A DNA stretch of 64,000 nt from Branchiostoma floridae (taxonomy: Eukaryota > Chordata > Leptocardii > Amphioxiformes > Branchiostomatidae): assembly GCF_000003815.2 (NCBI RefSeq), contig NC_049994.1, positions 8,030,025 to 8,094,024 on the forward strand, read 5' to 3'. Positions 45,578 to 57,249 of the stretch are shown here, in pieces. The position numbers and the translations under genes were made by a program. How positions within the stretch are numbered: the first letter of the stretch is position 1; every line of letters begins with the position of its first letter. The notes beneath the pieces are model-generated. The model searched no databases, was not told the origin of the DNA, and saw nothing but the letters and a program-made list of their open reading frames with translations.

Positions 45578-48500
45578 ATGAATATTGCACACGAGGACAT
45601 ACTAAGAAGGCATCGCACAGATATAGTGAAAGTCTTAGACGTGGCTCACGTCAAAGACAGTCTCATCGAGAATGGAGTGTTTAGCACGCAGCTTTGGGAG
45701 GAAATCGAAAAGGCAGGCGGGGAGTCGAAACGAGAAAAGGCGTCCCGGCTTCTAGACAGACTGCCGACCCGAGGTCCCAACGCTTTTTCGTGTTTCTGTG
45801 AGGCGCTCGTGGCAGGGGAGTATGATTTTCTAGGGGAGCAGTTGACACAGGAAGGTGAGTAGTATAGAACTAGAATACAATATTACAAAGCATACCCTGT
45901 TTCTCATCTTTCAAAGACACAAGGTAGTCCAAATTCTTAAATGCTGTGCATATCTGAGTATCTACAGACACAGTAGCAATATGGGAACTAAAACTGAATA
46001 TTTGCAGTAAAAAAACACCTAGGAAAACTTACTAGGTGTGTGTTCTTTGATTTTCTTCTGTAACATACATAATTATGTTAAAGAATTAGTGAGGTGACTG
46101 GCACATGCAGTAACAAGGTTTTTGTTGTTACAGCTGACCAACAACATGCTCTAGAGTCAATCCAGGCACGTGGTAGACGAACACCAAGCTCCAGTCATCA
46201 CTACTTTCACGAAGGAGCTGTGAATGGTCAAGTAAGAACTCTTCTATTTGTACTTAATATGTACCTTGTAGCACATACTGAATAGGTACCACTTACTCGG
46301 TTCATCTTATTCACATTATCATATACCTTTGAATGATTAAATTGTATAAATTGAATATTACAATCCTCTTAAAAAGTTAGTAATGTTTTCATGAACAGAA
46401 CGAATTGTAATTATTGTACATGTAAGATGTTTGACTTGGTTGTATAACTGATCAACAGTTTTAAGTAATTCAAATCTCTTGTGAGTTACGTTCTTCCAAG
46501 CAACAGTTTTTATGCCTAACTTCCTGTTTACAATCCATGTTACCTTAATTGAAAGGAAACCTAAAGAAAAAGAGAGATATACTGAAAAATTGAAAGCATA
46601 GCATTTTGTCCAGACTATAAAAAAATCTCTTAACAAGACACTTGTAACGTCTGTAGCTATGGTGTAATCTTTATGTAAACAAGTAGTGGAACAAAGGATG
46701 TGTATAAATGGTTAGGATCATGTTACCTATTGTGATCATGCATTTGAACACCTGTGACTCATGTAGTTTTGTGCCAGGTGTGCTAATGCCATCATCACTT
46801 TTTTATCAATTTCTTCATTTTTGCTTTTAAAAGAATAAGGCAAGATTGGAATATCCACAATACATAAAACTAAGTTGGGGGAAAAGTCTGTGCAGACCCT
46901 GGTGTCAACTCTTTGAGGATGAACTGAACTAAACTGAACTGAAAAGTCTATAAAAGTCAGAGTCAGATGCCAGTTCTCACCCTAGCCTTATGTTTTTTGT
47001 GAAGATCTGCTGCTGAAGTTTTACTTAGAAATGTCTGAGAAGCTAAGAAATAAATTGCTTTGGCCAGAAACTACTTCAGAACTACCGGTATAACAAACTT
47101 AAAGTATGACCAATGTAAGTTTTGTTTTTCACTGTGTTCAACTGTTCAATGGAAAAATTACGAGCCCCATCATGCATCTAACTTGTTTTAACATTCAAAA
47201 TACTGTATTACAAATCATAAATTAAATATATTGGTTCTCTTACCAATACCATATCCCTTCTTGAAACCGCATAGATAATGAGAGATTTTTTTTAAAGGTT
47301 TGAATTGGTTGTATTTGTTAACTAAGATTTGTAATATTGTTTTCCAGACACAAACAATGGACCAGTCCCTAAACGGACAGATCAACAACATCAGGAAGGA
47401 ATATCGGAAATGCTTGTTGAGAGGGAAAGGAGTAACTCTTACAAAAGCACTCAACAAAGTCATTCACTTCAAGAAGCGTGGCGGCAAAAGAGCCTCAGAA
47501 CAGACAATAACGTCCTTGAAATACATCAAAGAAGCTTTAAAAAGTCCTTCATTTGACGAATCAAATGTGTCGGCTTTGACTGAAATTCTTGAGCTCGTTG
47601 AGAAATTGAAGCACATTAGAGACGAGCTTCAAAAAGACGGGTCTGTTCCTGATAATGTGTCAAATTTGAGTTCCATGTTGGCTGATGGAGCCGACTTTTC
47701 CACTCTCCACAACATGACTCTTAGCATAGGCATAGATTATCTGAGAGACTTTGGCATGCAGGGGATGGACGCCTCCAGTAAATTGAAGTTTGGCTCAGTT
47801 CTGGTGCTCATCCCTTATCTCTGTGACCTCTCTGAACAAGCAGTTCATCTGACAAAGAGACACAGCTCAGATAGAGTGGGGGACTCTCCTACAAGGAAGG
47901 TATGTGACACATAGACACACTCCTAGAATAATTCTTTAATAGTCAATTTCCTATCATTCTATTACAAAGGCTACAATTTTATATGGTTACAGCAACAACA
48001 CCAAGAGATTGAAATTTAATTGCTTTTGGCTTGTCAGTGTACAAAAAAAACAATGTATGTGTGTGCATGTGTGTGTGTGACTGTATGTGTCTGTGTGTGT
48101 GTATGTCTGTTTCTGTGTGTGCCTGTGTCTTGTGTCGGTGTGTGTTTCTGCCATACCAATTATGATTGACATGTATACATAATTCAACATTGCCATACAT
48201 CTTCAGTGCTGATATATTTATCTGTGGGATTGGAAGGGACAGAAGGCAGTATGTTTCAGAATGGCTTAAAGTCTACCATATTTGATTACCTTGACAACTT
48301 CTAGAGAAGTACAAAAACAGATACCTGTATAGTGTAGAAATGTACAAATGTATGACCTTGTGTTTTGCACAGCTGAAAGGATGGAGCCATTCAGTGATGT
48401 AGTAGTGGAGGGAGTAGCCATGTCACCTTACCCTGAACCACAGGATAATGTGTTCTTACCTGAAAGTAAATCTTCTGCAAGGTGCGTTGACAAAATATCA

Positions 48501-51500
48501 TCATACATGGGAATTAAACAGAATACTGTGAAATGAGATGGTACATGCACATGAAGTACAGTCAATTCTGTAATCAATTTCCTGCTGCATGTACCACTTT
48601 TTGGCGGTCCCTTAGAGAACTTTTCCAATGGATATAAGCATCAAGCCCAGAAGAGGTCCATGTGGCCTTGTGTTGAACAAAACTCGCAATGGGATAAAAA
48701 CCCTTTATGTCATACCTGGGCCGCGTTAACGTTCGATACAGTTTATCCGGACTGTGCGATAAAAAGCCGTACCACACAGGCTCCATACCACACAGGCTTC
48801 AAACACGGTGTATTCCGCATCACTCTTGGTCCCAGCCCTCCCGCCAAAGGCCGTCTGGCAATCCAACCCGCGGTCCGTCTGGAACCTCGGGTGATGCAGA
48901 ATACAACACATGTACACCGGGTTGTATTCTATATGTATAAGTAACCATCTATAGACCAGACCATCTATAGACCAGATTTTGTCAGTGCTCTTCTTGGACA
49001 GTTTCGGCTTATTAAGAAAATAATATTACATATTGTAAATTTCTTTAGGAGCTACAGGGACATGGAGGGCACTATGATGTCAAGGCTTGACCGAGCCTCT
49101 GAGAGAATCAGTCAGCTGGAACAGACACAGATGCGCTTCTCACAAGACAGGGACCGTAACAGCAACGGCATCTTGGAGGAGATCAAAAAGCTGAACTCCA
49201 AGATGGACATACAAGCATTGAAGATAGACCAGATGGACAAGAAGATAGAACATCAGTCACTACTACTGCAGCAGAATGAAGACATTAAGAACAGTTTGTT
49301 TGATGTATCCAACCACCTGGAGTACATAAGGAAGGCATTAGGAGGACAGACGGAGAAGAAAACAGCACTGGAGGCAAAAGTCAGCAGTTTAGAAGAACGA
49401 GTCCTGAATCTTCTAGATCAGGAAATTGATAGATCCAAACTGATCGAGGAGATACAGGGTGTAGAAAGTAAGTGTGTGGTAGCTTTCTCCAGTTTTGTTG
49501 ATTTAGGCCTCACCAATTTGTTTCCTAGGTTCTCGGACGTTTTAAGGTGAAAATACATGCATGGAACAAGTAGACATCATAAAAGCAGAGTACAGGAAGG
49601 TAAACTTGAATCTGACTTAAAAAGTCTTGTATAAATCAAGGGTGAGTGAATATTGTGATATTTATTGTGTAATTCAATTTAATATGCACTTAAAGTTTGC
49701 AATGGTACCTGAATTGATTAACGTTGTAGTACATACATGAGGAATGCAATATTCAGTTCATAGGTTTATTGATATGAGGTAGATGTTATATCTTTTAAGT
49801 CGAAGGAGATCTTAAATGAGTTTTACTTTTTGTGCATGATGTTTCAGATGAAGTTGTCGAGCTGAAGGAATGGTTCCAGGATGGGGACCTGTTCATCACA
49901 GAGAGGTTAGAACAGATGAACAGGCACCTCCTGGATGTGCTGTTAAAGTTGGAACGGGATTCGTTAGGTCAGTGGCATATACCTTTACATGCAATCTTTT
50001 TGATGAGCTTCTCTGTGGTGAAGTGGAGGCATTCTCGCAAACTCAGAAAGTTGTGAAGGCCACCAAACTATTCTCAAGCAAATTGGAATGGTGTTGACCT
50101 TGTGTGTCTGCCTGTTGTGAAGTGTGTTATACAATCTCTTGCTGCAAGGGGATATTTGGCCCCACAAACCAATGGGCCCCCTAGTTGGGCAGGCCACTAG
50201 GATCATGATCTGTATGTAGTCAGGCTACCTATTCTTTATGTAGGGTACAATGTATACTTGGCAATTTGTGGCACATGATATCTTTATGCCTAACAAATCA
50301 TCTTCTATGTTCTATGTTATCTATGTTGAAAATTGAATGACTTGTTCCTTCTCTGTTTACAGGTCGTCAACTCTCTGCAGCTATTGACATGGTAGAGAAA
50401 CAACTGAAGTTCAAAGAGTTCACACGGTTTGCCCGAATGTTAGGATTCTCGGACCAAGAGAGCACCAAAATCCGCAGTGCTGCTCGAGACAATTTTGGCC
50501 AGCAAAAGTCCGAACTTCTTAGAAAGTGGAGAGAAAAGAATGGCAGCAATGCCACAGCCAAGCACTTAGAGCAGGCATGCAGAAACACTGGTCTTTCTAC
50601 ACTAGCAGACAAGATAGCTAGGATATCTGGTGCCCCAAGTGCAGGTAATCCATTTTTTTGTGCTTCCTGGATCAGCTTCATATTACATTTGCATGTTCAC
50701 CTCATACAGTCTGACAAACAACCTGACCTGTTATTTTATGTGTGTGTGTGTATATGTGTGGTGTCTTTGTGTGTGTATGTGAAGTGCCACACAAATGGTT
50801 TTAAGGTGCTATCTCACTGGACTTGGGGTACTGGTGTGGCACTGTTAATTTTGACGATTTTCCCTCACACTGATGTGCAGTACTGTTGCCTTTTTAGCCT
50901 TATCCCGGTAATAGACAGGTAATTGGAAATCACAGCATTGTCAATTTATGAAAAATCACTGTAAAATGATGAAAATGCACCAAAAAGAGATTTGTTATGA
51001 AATAATATAAACTGTATGATACATGGTGCAACATAAGTCACATTAAAGTGAAATTCGTTATGTTATTGCTGTTTGTGGTAGCGGGAAAATGGAGACTTTG
51101 CAGTGGTTTTAATTTCGCGGTAGTGTCATAGACTGCAGTCTCATACTATAATGGAAAAATGTTTGCGGTGGTTGTAAGTGCGTGGTGAAGTGGCCACCAC
51201 AAAAAAACGCAAACATTTCTGCATTTACAGTAAGTTTGTGAAAATGGCAGCGTTGTCACTGCCAAAAAAATAAATGCTGTAAAATGATTAGAAATTCACC
51301 CAAATTAGCTTTCCAGTGGTAAGAAGATTACTTTAAATTGATAGTTGGTGACTTGAAATGGTTGCTGGCATGGTAGCGGCATGGCACTGTGAGGGCATTG
51401 TGGGGGCACTATTGGGGCACTATTGGGGCACTGTTGGGTCCCCGTGGGGTTTTATGGCCACCTGCATTGTTCTTTAACTTTAAAAAAAGTTGCGTTTGCA

Positions 51501-52560
51501 ACCGGTGCATTGGGGTTCCTTCGTGGCACCTCTAACTCCAAGTTCCTTACAGGAAGGTGCATCAGATTCTGCATTGTCAAACCCTGAAGTGCCACACTAG
51601 CACCCCTAGTGGGTAAGGGCACCTTTAGTGTTAACTTGTGAAGGGGTGAAGTCTGACATTTTTGTATGCCTTGTTACTTTAATGTTAGCATTTTTGGTAT
51701 AATGGCTTGTACATTTATACACCCAATACCATTTTCTTGCAGCTCATTCGGTGAGATTACCATCATTGACAGGAGGACAGGGAAATATGAACCGACCAGT
51801 GGTCAGGAAGACTAGCTATCAAGAACTAAAAGGTTGGAAATTCATGTGATTTTTTTTGCCTGGTTATTTTCAGGATTTGTCAGAATGAACTAGTGTGACT
51901 CTATCTATCAGAGTCTGAGACAAAAGCATAAAGAAAGAGGCCAAGTACATCCCAATACAATCTATACACAATATGGTTAGCAATGCTGTAAGCACACAAT
52001 TACAAATCTGAAGACCAAGGTACATGCTATATTTGATTGCAATAATGTTTGATACAGGTGTTACGGACTGGATGATAGAAAGCCTTACCACACAGGCTTC
52101 CAAGTTTCATCACACAGGCTTCCATTGAATATTTCTAATGTACTGAGTGCGCATGCTGTCAAAAATTTGAATACCTGATTCGGACGTTGGTATTGCTGTT
52201 GTAACAATTTTCGTTCGAGGGAACCAAATTTTCTAAACTTCTGTTGTATTTTGCATTTAAACGTGATTTCTCAGGTGGGTATGGCATAGATAAGCTACAA
52301 CATGGTGTATTCCGCATCACCCTCAGTCCCAAACCTCCTGTGGGTCAGATCATCCTCCAGCCTTCAGCTTCCCCGTGATCCTACCAGCGACCATAGATTT
52401 AGTTGCACATACACACACAAACACATGCTTGTACATACATACATTCACACAGTCACATGCACACAAGCATACATGTATGCTTGGTCAAACTTCTAACAGA
52501 CCTGTTTTACTATGTTAACATACAGTGACGGCTAGCAGAGGAGAGCTGTATCACAAGTGA
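45578..52560 (+). CDS. CARD - helical domain - coiled coil - Death domain protein (gene A)
   Basis: Exons: 45578-45854, 46134-46231, 47348-47899, (possible 22-nt exon 48305-48326), 48373-48481, 49049-49467, 49848-49967, 50363-50644, 51743-51832, 52526-52560 (TGA). About 667 aa if the small exon is real. Exon 1 is a CARD (about 1-92: HEDILRRHRTDIVKVLDV, RASRLLDRLPTRGP-like ASRLLDRLPTRGPNAFSCF). Exon 3 (about 126-309) is a helical region of no family I can name, ending KFGSVLVLIPYLCDLSEQAV. Exons 5-6 (about 353-532) are coiled coil. Exon 7 (about 533-626) is a Death domain (RFARMLGFSDQESTKIRSAA, LLRKWREKNG, LADKIARISG). The architecture suggests an oligomerising adaptor that can recruit CARD and Death partners in apoptosis or immunity (inferred). 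Without the small exon, exons 3 and 4 do not share a phase. If the last splice is skipped, the frame ends six codons after 51832. Confidence 0.8.
48056..48152. repeat. (TG)n-rich microsatellite in gene A
   Basis: Interrupted TGTG runs of about 95 bases in the intron after exon 3. Open frames across it on the minus strand (THTHR...) are repeat artefacts. Confidence 0.9.
48690..48950. repeat. Interspersed repeat in gene A, related to 52055-52375 and 5310-5880
   Basis: Blocks TACCACACAGGCT, GGTGTATTCCGCATCAC and TGGTCCCAGCCCTCC are shared with 52085-52335 and, inverted, with NACA intron 4. A second set CATACCTGGG matches 5390-5400. Confidence 0.55.
51042..51233. mobile_element. MITE-like element with TGCATTTACAGTAA end, gene A intron
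   Basis: Shares GTGGTTTTAATTTCGCGGTAGTG, ATGGAAAAATGTTTGCGGTGG and AACATTTCTGCATTTACAGTAA-type blocks with 29027-29232. The left terminal repeat is decayed. It lies between exon 7 (Death domain) and exon 8. Confidence 0.7.
52055..52375. repeat. Interspersed repeat in the last gene A intron
   Basis: Contains CTTACCACACAGGCTTCC, ACCAAATTTTCTAAACTTCT, GGTGGGTATGGCATAGATAA and GTGTATTCCGCATCACCCTC in order. These match 48690-48850 and 5310-5720. Confidence 0.55.
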
Positions 52561-53977
52561 TGAACATACAGCAGGATGCTTCCTACAGATAGCTGTTTAA
52601 TGTGTTAGTAAATCATGTTGATTTCTTCATTTTGTGACAACTCCCACAGACCCTACAATATTTGAATAGTGACAGCTCATGTGCGCTACTAAGTACAGCT
52701 GAAGAAGGGTCATGGAGAAATTCTCACTTTTATTTTTATCATATTTGCATGTTGCCACATGTTTTACTAGTATGTATCTTTGCACATTAACAACAGGTAT
52801 ATGTACACTGTATATGATGGATATTGTAAAGCGTCACACCCATCAGTGATCTTATGCCAACAGAGTATTTAGTTTTTTTTTATTGCCAGACAGTACTTGT
52901 TATATGTATTTGTATTTGTTCTTGTACCTCACAAAAAAGTCACATTTAGTTGTACATTATCCACATCTTGTATCAAAACGTTTGTAATCAATTCATTTTA
53001 CATATTAAGTTCATGCCTTGGTGTGTGATGCTGATTGATAGTAAAAAGACATAGTATATATTTAATGTCAAAGAAATTCAGCCAAACATAATGGTTTAGA
53101 TGTCCTGTCTTGACCTACACTCTTGCTGAACATACACGTGTTTTACATAAGCTATTTTCTGGTGATAACATCTTTGGTTTTGTCTAAAACCACTTGATAT
53201 GACGAACACTAGATTTCCTAACCCCAAAGGAACGACTTGTATTGATAGAAGAAACAGAAAAAAAAGACTCATGATTGGTTTTTGAACAGCGCTGAAGCTG
53301 GATCATAGGCAGTGTCAATATTTACAATGTAATGTATCTGAGACAAACACAAACTAAACCTCCCCAGATTTTACTACACCTTAGTAGCAAGTAAAATAAG
53401 CGGTAGCCTGTGTTATACAAGGTGGGGCCAATTAACTACTCTCCTATGGTACCCAGATCATTGTAGTTTCCAGACATAATTGGAAATGGGTTTAAGTAGA
53501 AATTATTATTCCTTGTACCAAACACCTCCAGACAAACACCATGATTACTTCACCCATGTTTTTGTATCCTATGGACTCAGTTGTTAGTTGGACCCCCTGG
53601 CCCTTTGCTGGATCAACATATAATGATATATCGGTACTTCAATCCACAAAAGATAGAACAAACTTTGCGTTCCTACGCCAGGTATGGTAGATGCCAACAT
53701 GCATTAACTTAGACATAAACTTAGTGTAAGGGTATTTCTCAGAAGAAAACAATATCGTTTCTATCCAATACTCTTTAAACGTAGCATAATTGTTGGATAT
53801 CATTTTTCCTGGTTATGTTAAGGCCATCACAAAAGAGGGCGTTTTTGTTACCGATTGTTGTTGATTGAACCTCCAGGCCTTTTTGTTTGGTCAATAAGAA
53901 GTTCAAAGCGCAACGATCAAATAGGACTGGGCTCCTACAGCCAAACAAGGTTTACTTGTGACACTGCTGTCTTCAAG
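52561..53977. other. Spacer between gene A and gene B
   Basis: Gene A 3' UTR and the upstream region of gene B. No clear AATAAA, TATA box or additional exon could be supported. Confidence 0.4.
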
Positions 53978-56529
53978 ATGAATTCATCTCACCGGAACAT
54001 ACTTCAAGCACATCGGCGGCGTATTGTCAAGGATTTAAGGATCAGTCATGTCAGAGAAAGCCTTATTGGGAGTAGAATCTTCACTGATAGGATGTGGGCA
54101 GAAATAGAAAACACAGGAACGACATGGGAAGACAAGGCTTCTGCCCTAATGACCGACGTACCAACTCGTGGTCCTGGTGCTTTTTGGGCTTTCTGTGAGG
54201 CACTCATGACAGGAGGGTACGAGCACCTTGGGAAACCACTGATGGAGGACGGTGAGTGGCTGACGTAGGGTAGCACGAAACATGTGACGATACAGGTCAC
54301 ACTATGATGTGCCCTTTTTCGCCAGTACTAAAAGAGCTGGTTTGATCCTTACCGCTTACCGGAGGATTAGGAGTCGTAATTATGTATACAGGGGCTGCAG
54401 ATGAAGAAAGGTGGAAATGGTCATCGTTTGGGTCTAGATGGACAGATTTAAAAATTTAAAGATATCAACTCTTACTGCACACACACATATTATTTATTCC
54501 CAAATAGGACTTGTAGAATGTATATCTGTTTAATCAAAAGGTAATAGATTGATTAGTTCTGCGAATGAATACCTAACTTGCTCAATGTTCAAAAGGAGAA
54601 AATACTATATGCTTCCATAGTGGTAAATATAGTTGATAATAGTGGTAAATGTAGTTGATAGCAGCAGTGGTTTATTCAATTCCATATTCACGAGCGCATT
54701 AAGCGCAGGCAACCAAAGGCTGTCTGAGTTGCGCTGACGGTTACATCAACAGGTCATCAGAAATTACATCTATTTTCGGTATAATGTGATTAGATGTTAC
54801 TTTGATGATTGTGTTTGCTGTTACAGCTTTATGCGGCGAGATAACCAGCATCAGAGAGGCATATAAGGCATGCATATCAAGGGGACAAGGAGAAACTGTG
54901 TTAAAAGCACTCAAAAACGTTATCCACTGCATAAAGGTTCGAGGCAAAAAAGAATCGGAACAGATTGTAACATCGTTGAAATACATCAAGGATGCTATGA
55001 AAAGTGATTTGTTCGATAAATCCAATGTGTCTATCCTGACTGACATTCTAGATTTAGTTGAGAAATTGAAGAACATTCGAGACACCCTTTTCAAATATGG
55101 ATCAACTTCTGAACATGTGGACAAATTGGGTACTATGTTGGCAGACGTTGCTGACGTTTCTGATCTCTATATGGTAACTGTCCGTGAACGTTCAGATTAC
55201 TTGAAGCAGTTTGGCATGAAAGGGCTGGATAGCTCAAGTATATCAAAATTTGGATCCGTCTTGGTCCTTGTCCCCTACCTTTGTGACCTCTCTGAAAAAG
55301 CTGTTCAAAGGATGAAGCAACCGCCCATTGGTCCAACAGGTGGCGTCTCTTTCATCAGCAAAGGTAAGTGCAACAAATACCAGTTTGCATACTGAAACGT
55401 TGCCTAAATTGCCTAGGTTTTAGTGCCTTAACCCTATCTAACGGGGGGGGGGGGGGTCTCAAAGTGCCCCGCGCAAACATTGACGTCGTATGACTCCGAC
55501 GAACGACGTGTTCTAGGACTGCCAAACTAGGTGAGTTCTCCTAGAATTATTATTGAACAATTGAACAATGAGAAGCCCTTATTAGCCAATGTTTATTATA
55601 ACTTTAATTATAATGAAAATTCCCCATTTAGACGGTTAGTCAATAAAATCACAGTAAGACATCATACTTACTTCATATTACATCATAACTTCATATTACA
55701 TCAAAATTACAGAAATTATGACCCTTTACAAGTACATCATCTCCTGCAAATTTGGTGATATATAATTGTAAGCGAAGCCGTTTTGAAATTACGAAGGGGG
55801 GGAGGGGCAATGACCCCACCCCGGCCCCAGGAATTTAAAAAAAGCCCGGTGGAGATAGGGTTAAGGTCTGGCGATACTAACGAGATCATACTGAAATGAT
55901 GAGAAGCTGTAATGAATAGTTGATATGTAGCAGCCAAATCATCATCAGGTAAAGATAATTAAATACTTGCTTTTAAAGGCAGGTGGCATACCCTGTTAAT
56001 CCACTGTGTTTTGGGTATGATATTGGAAGGTGAGACGGCCAATTCCCTTCTTCCGTCAAGTGCACCCCCAATCCTGTGCTGAAGAAATATTTATTTTTTT
56101 CCAACGCAAGATTTATGCGGATCCACCTTCTTACCCTTGATAACAGCGTCTACATGCTAACTTAAGTTGTTGATCTAGTTGAGTGTTGAATGTTGATTAG
56201 AGATTGAGTTTATCTGTTAAAATGTTCAATAAGTTTCATTTTCCAATTTTGACAAAAGTCGATCTGCCTTGTTATCATCCACCCCAGCACTGTGAGAAGC
56301 GGGGCTATTAATTTGATATCATGCGGGATATCATGATATAACAAATATATTTTTACGTTTACTTCACATAATATCTGCCGCAAAACAAATCGATAGATAT
56401 ATACATACTTACCATTCTACTTTGTGATTTACATTGTACGGCAGATGGAGGTGAAGCAGCTTTGGGTGCAGAGGGAATTACCTCCTACGGAAAGCTGGGC
56501 GATGATTTATTTGACCAGCAGGAAAAAAG
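53978..56529 (+). CDS. CARD protein, tandem paralogue of gene A, 5' part only (gene B)
   Basis: Three exons: 53978-54251, 54827-55363 and 56445-56529. Exon 1 is a CARD aligned end to end with gene A (SHRNILQAHRRRIVKDLRIS, ALMTDVPTRGPGAFWAFCEA). Exon 2 is the same helical region as gene A exon 3 (SEQIVTSLKYIKDAMKS, DILDLVEKLKNIRDTL, SKFGSVLVLVPYLCDLSEKA), with over half of the residues identical. Exon 3 (phase 1 in, phase 2 out, like gene A exon 4) is a short acidic linker. Phases are consistent through all three. No coiled-coil or Death exon is visible downstream before or after the satellite at 57.25-59.4 kb, so the gene is either truncated or continues outside the window. The start was set to match gene A; the frame is open further up to 53855. 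There is no counterpart of gene A exon 2. Confidence 0.72.
55443..55456. repeat. Poly-G run
   Basis: Fourteen consecutive G in the gene B intron after exon 2; length is prone to sequencing error. Confidence 0.9.
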
Positions 56530-57249
56530 GTCATTTTAACATTTACAACAATTGTAATTCGTAATGTGTAACAATTGGGCTTGGAGTCACACTAGTTGGG
56601 CACAGATTGAAGGATGCACACTAGTCTACTATTAAAGCAATGCAGTGTTACATATGGCTACGCGAACGTTCCCCTTCGACAAAGAAGAACCTATTATTTG
56701 TGTAACATTTAGCCCCGAGGGAAAGTGACAATGTTGACAAAGTCTAAACTTACAGAGTGAATGTTTTTAAAGGTCAAGCAATGGTGGCGGGGGTCAAAAG
56801 TCCATTTGCCTCCTATTTTCTTAGTAATAGTACTTATATATGCCTTCTTTTAGATAAAAACCTGTTGCCATGGTAAAAATCAAGTTTTCTGTCCATCCCC
56901 CATTTTTTTTCATCTCAAGAAAATCAGAATCACTGCATTTTGTAACTAGAGTTCCACGAACACATACCTTTGCCAAATAAACCAGGTTTGTTATGTAGAA
57001 TCATGTCTGTAGACAAATACGTTACTCATTTCATTACAGGTTTGCGATAGCACAACCTGTTTTGTTTTCGTTAGCGGAGTAGGGCGCCGCCATGTTGTAT
57101 TATAGGGCGCCGCCATGTTGGAGGCATGCTGGGAGTGAGGCATGCTGGGAGTGAGGCATGCCGGGAAAGTTTTTGCCATGTTGGGAAAGGTGTCGCCATG
57201 TTTGGTGTGGGGCATGCTGGGCGTGAGGCATCTTGAGGAAGCTGTGGTT

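Noticed and set aside
47979-48200. His/Thr-rich minus-strand ORF
   Set aside because: Translation of an interrupted TG microsatellite.
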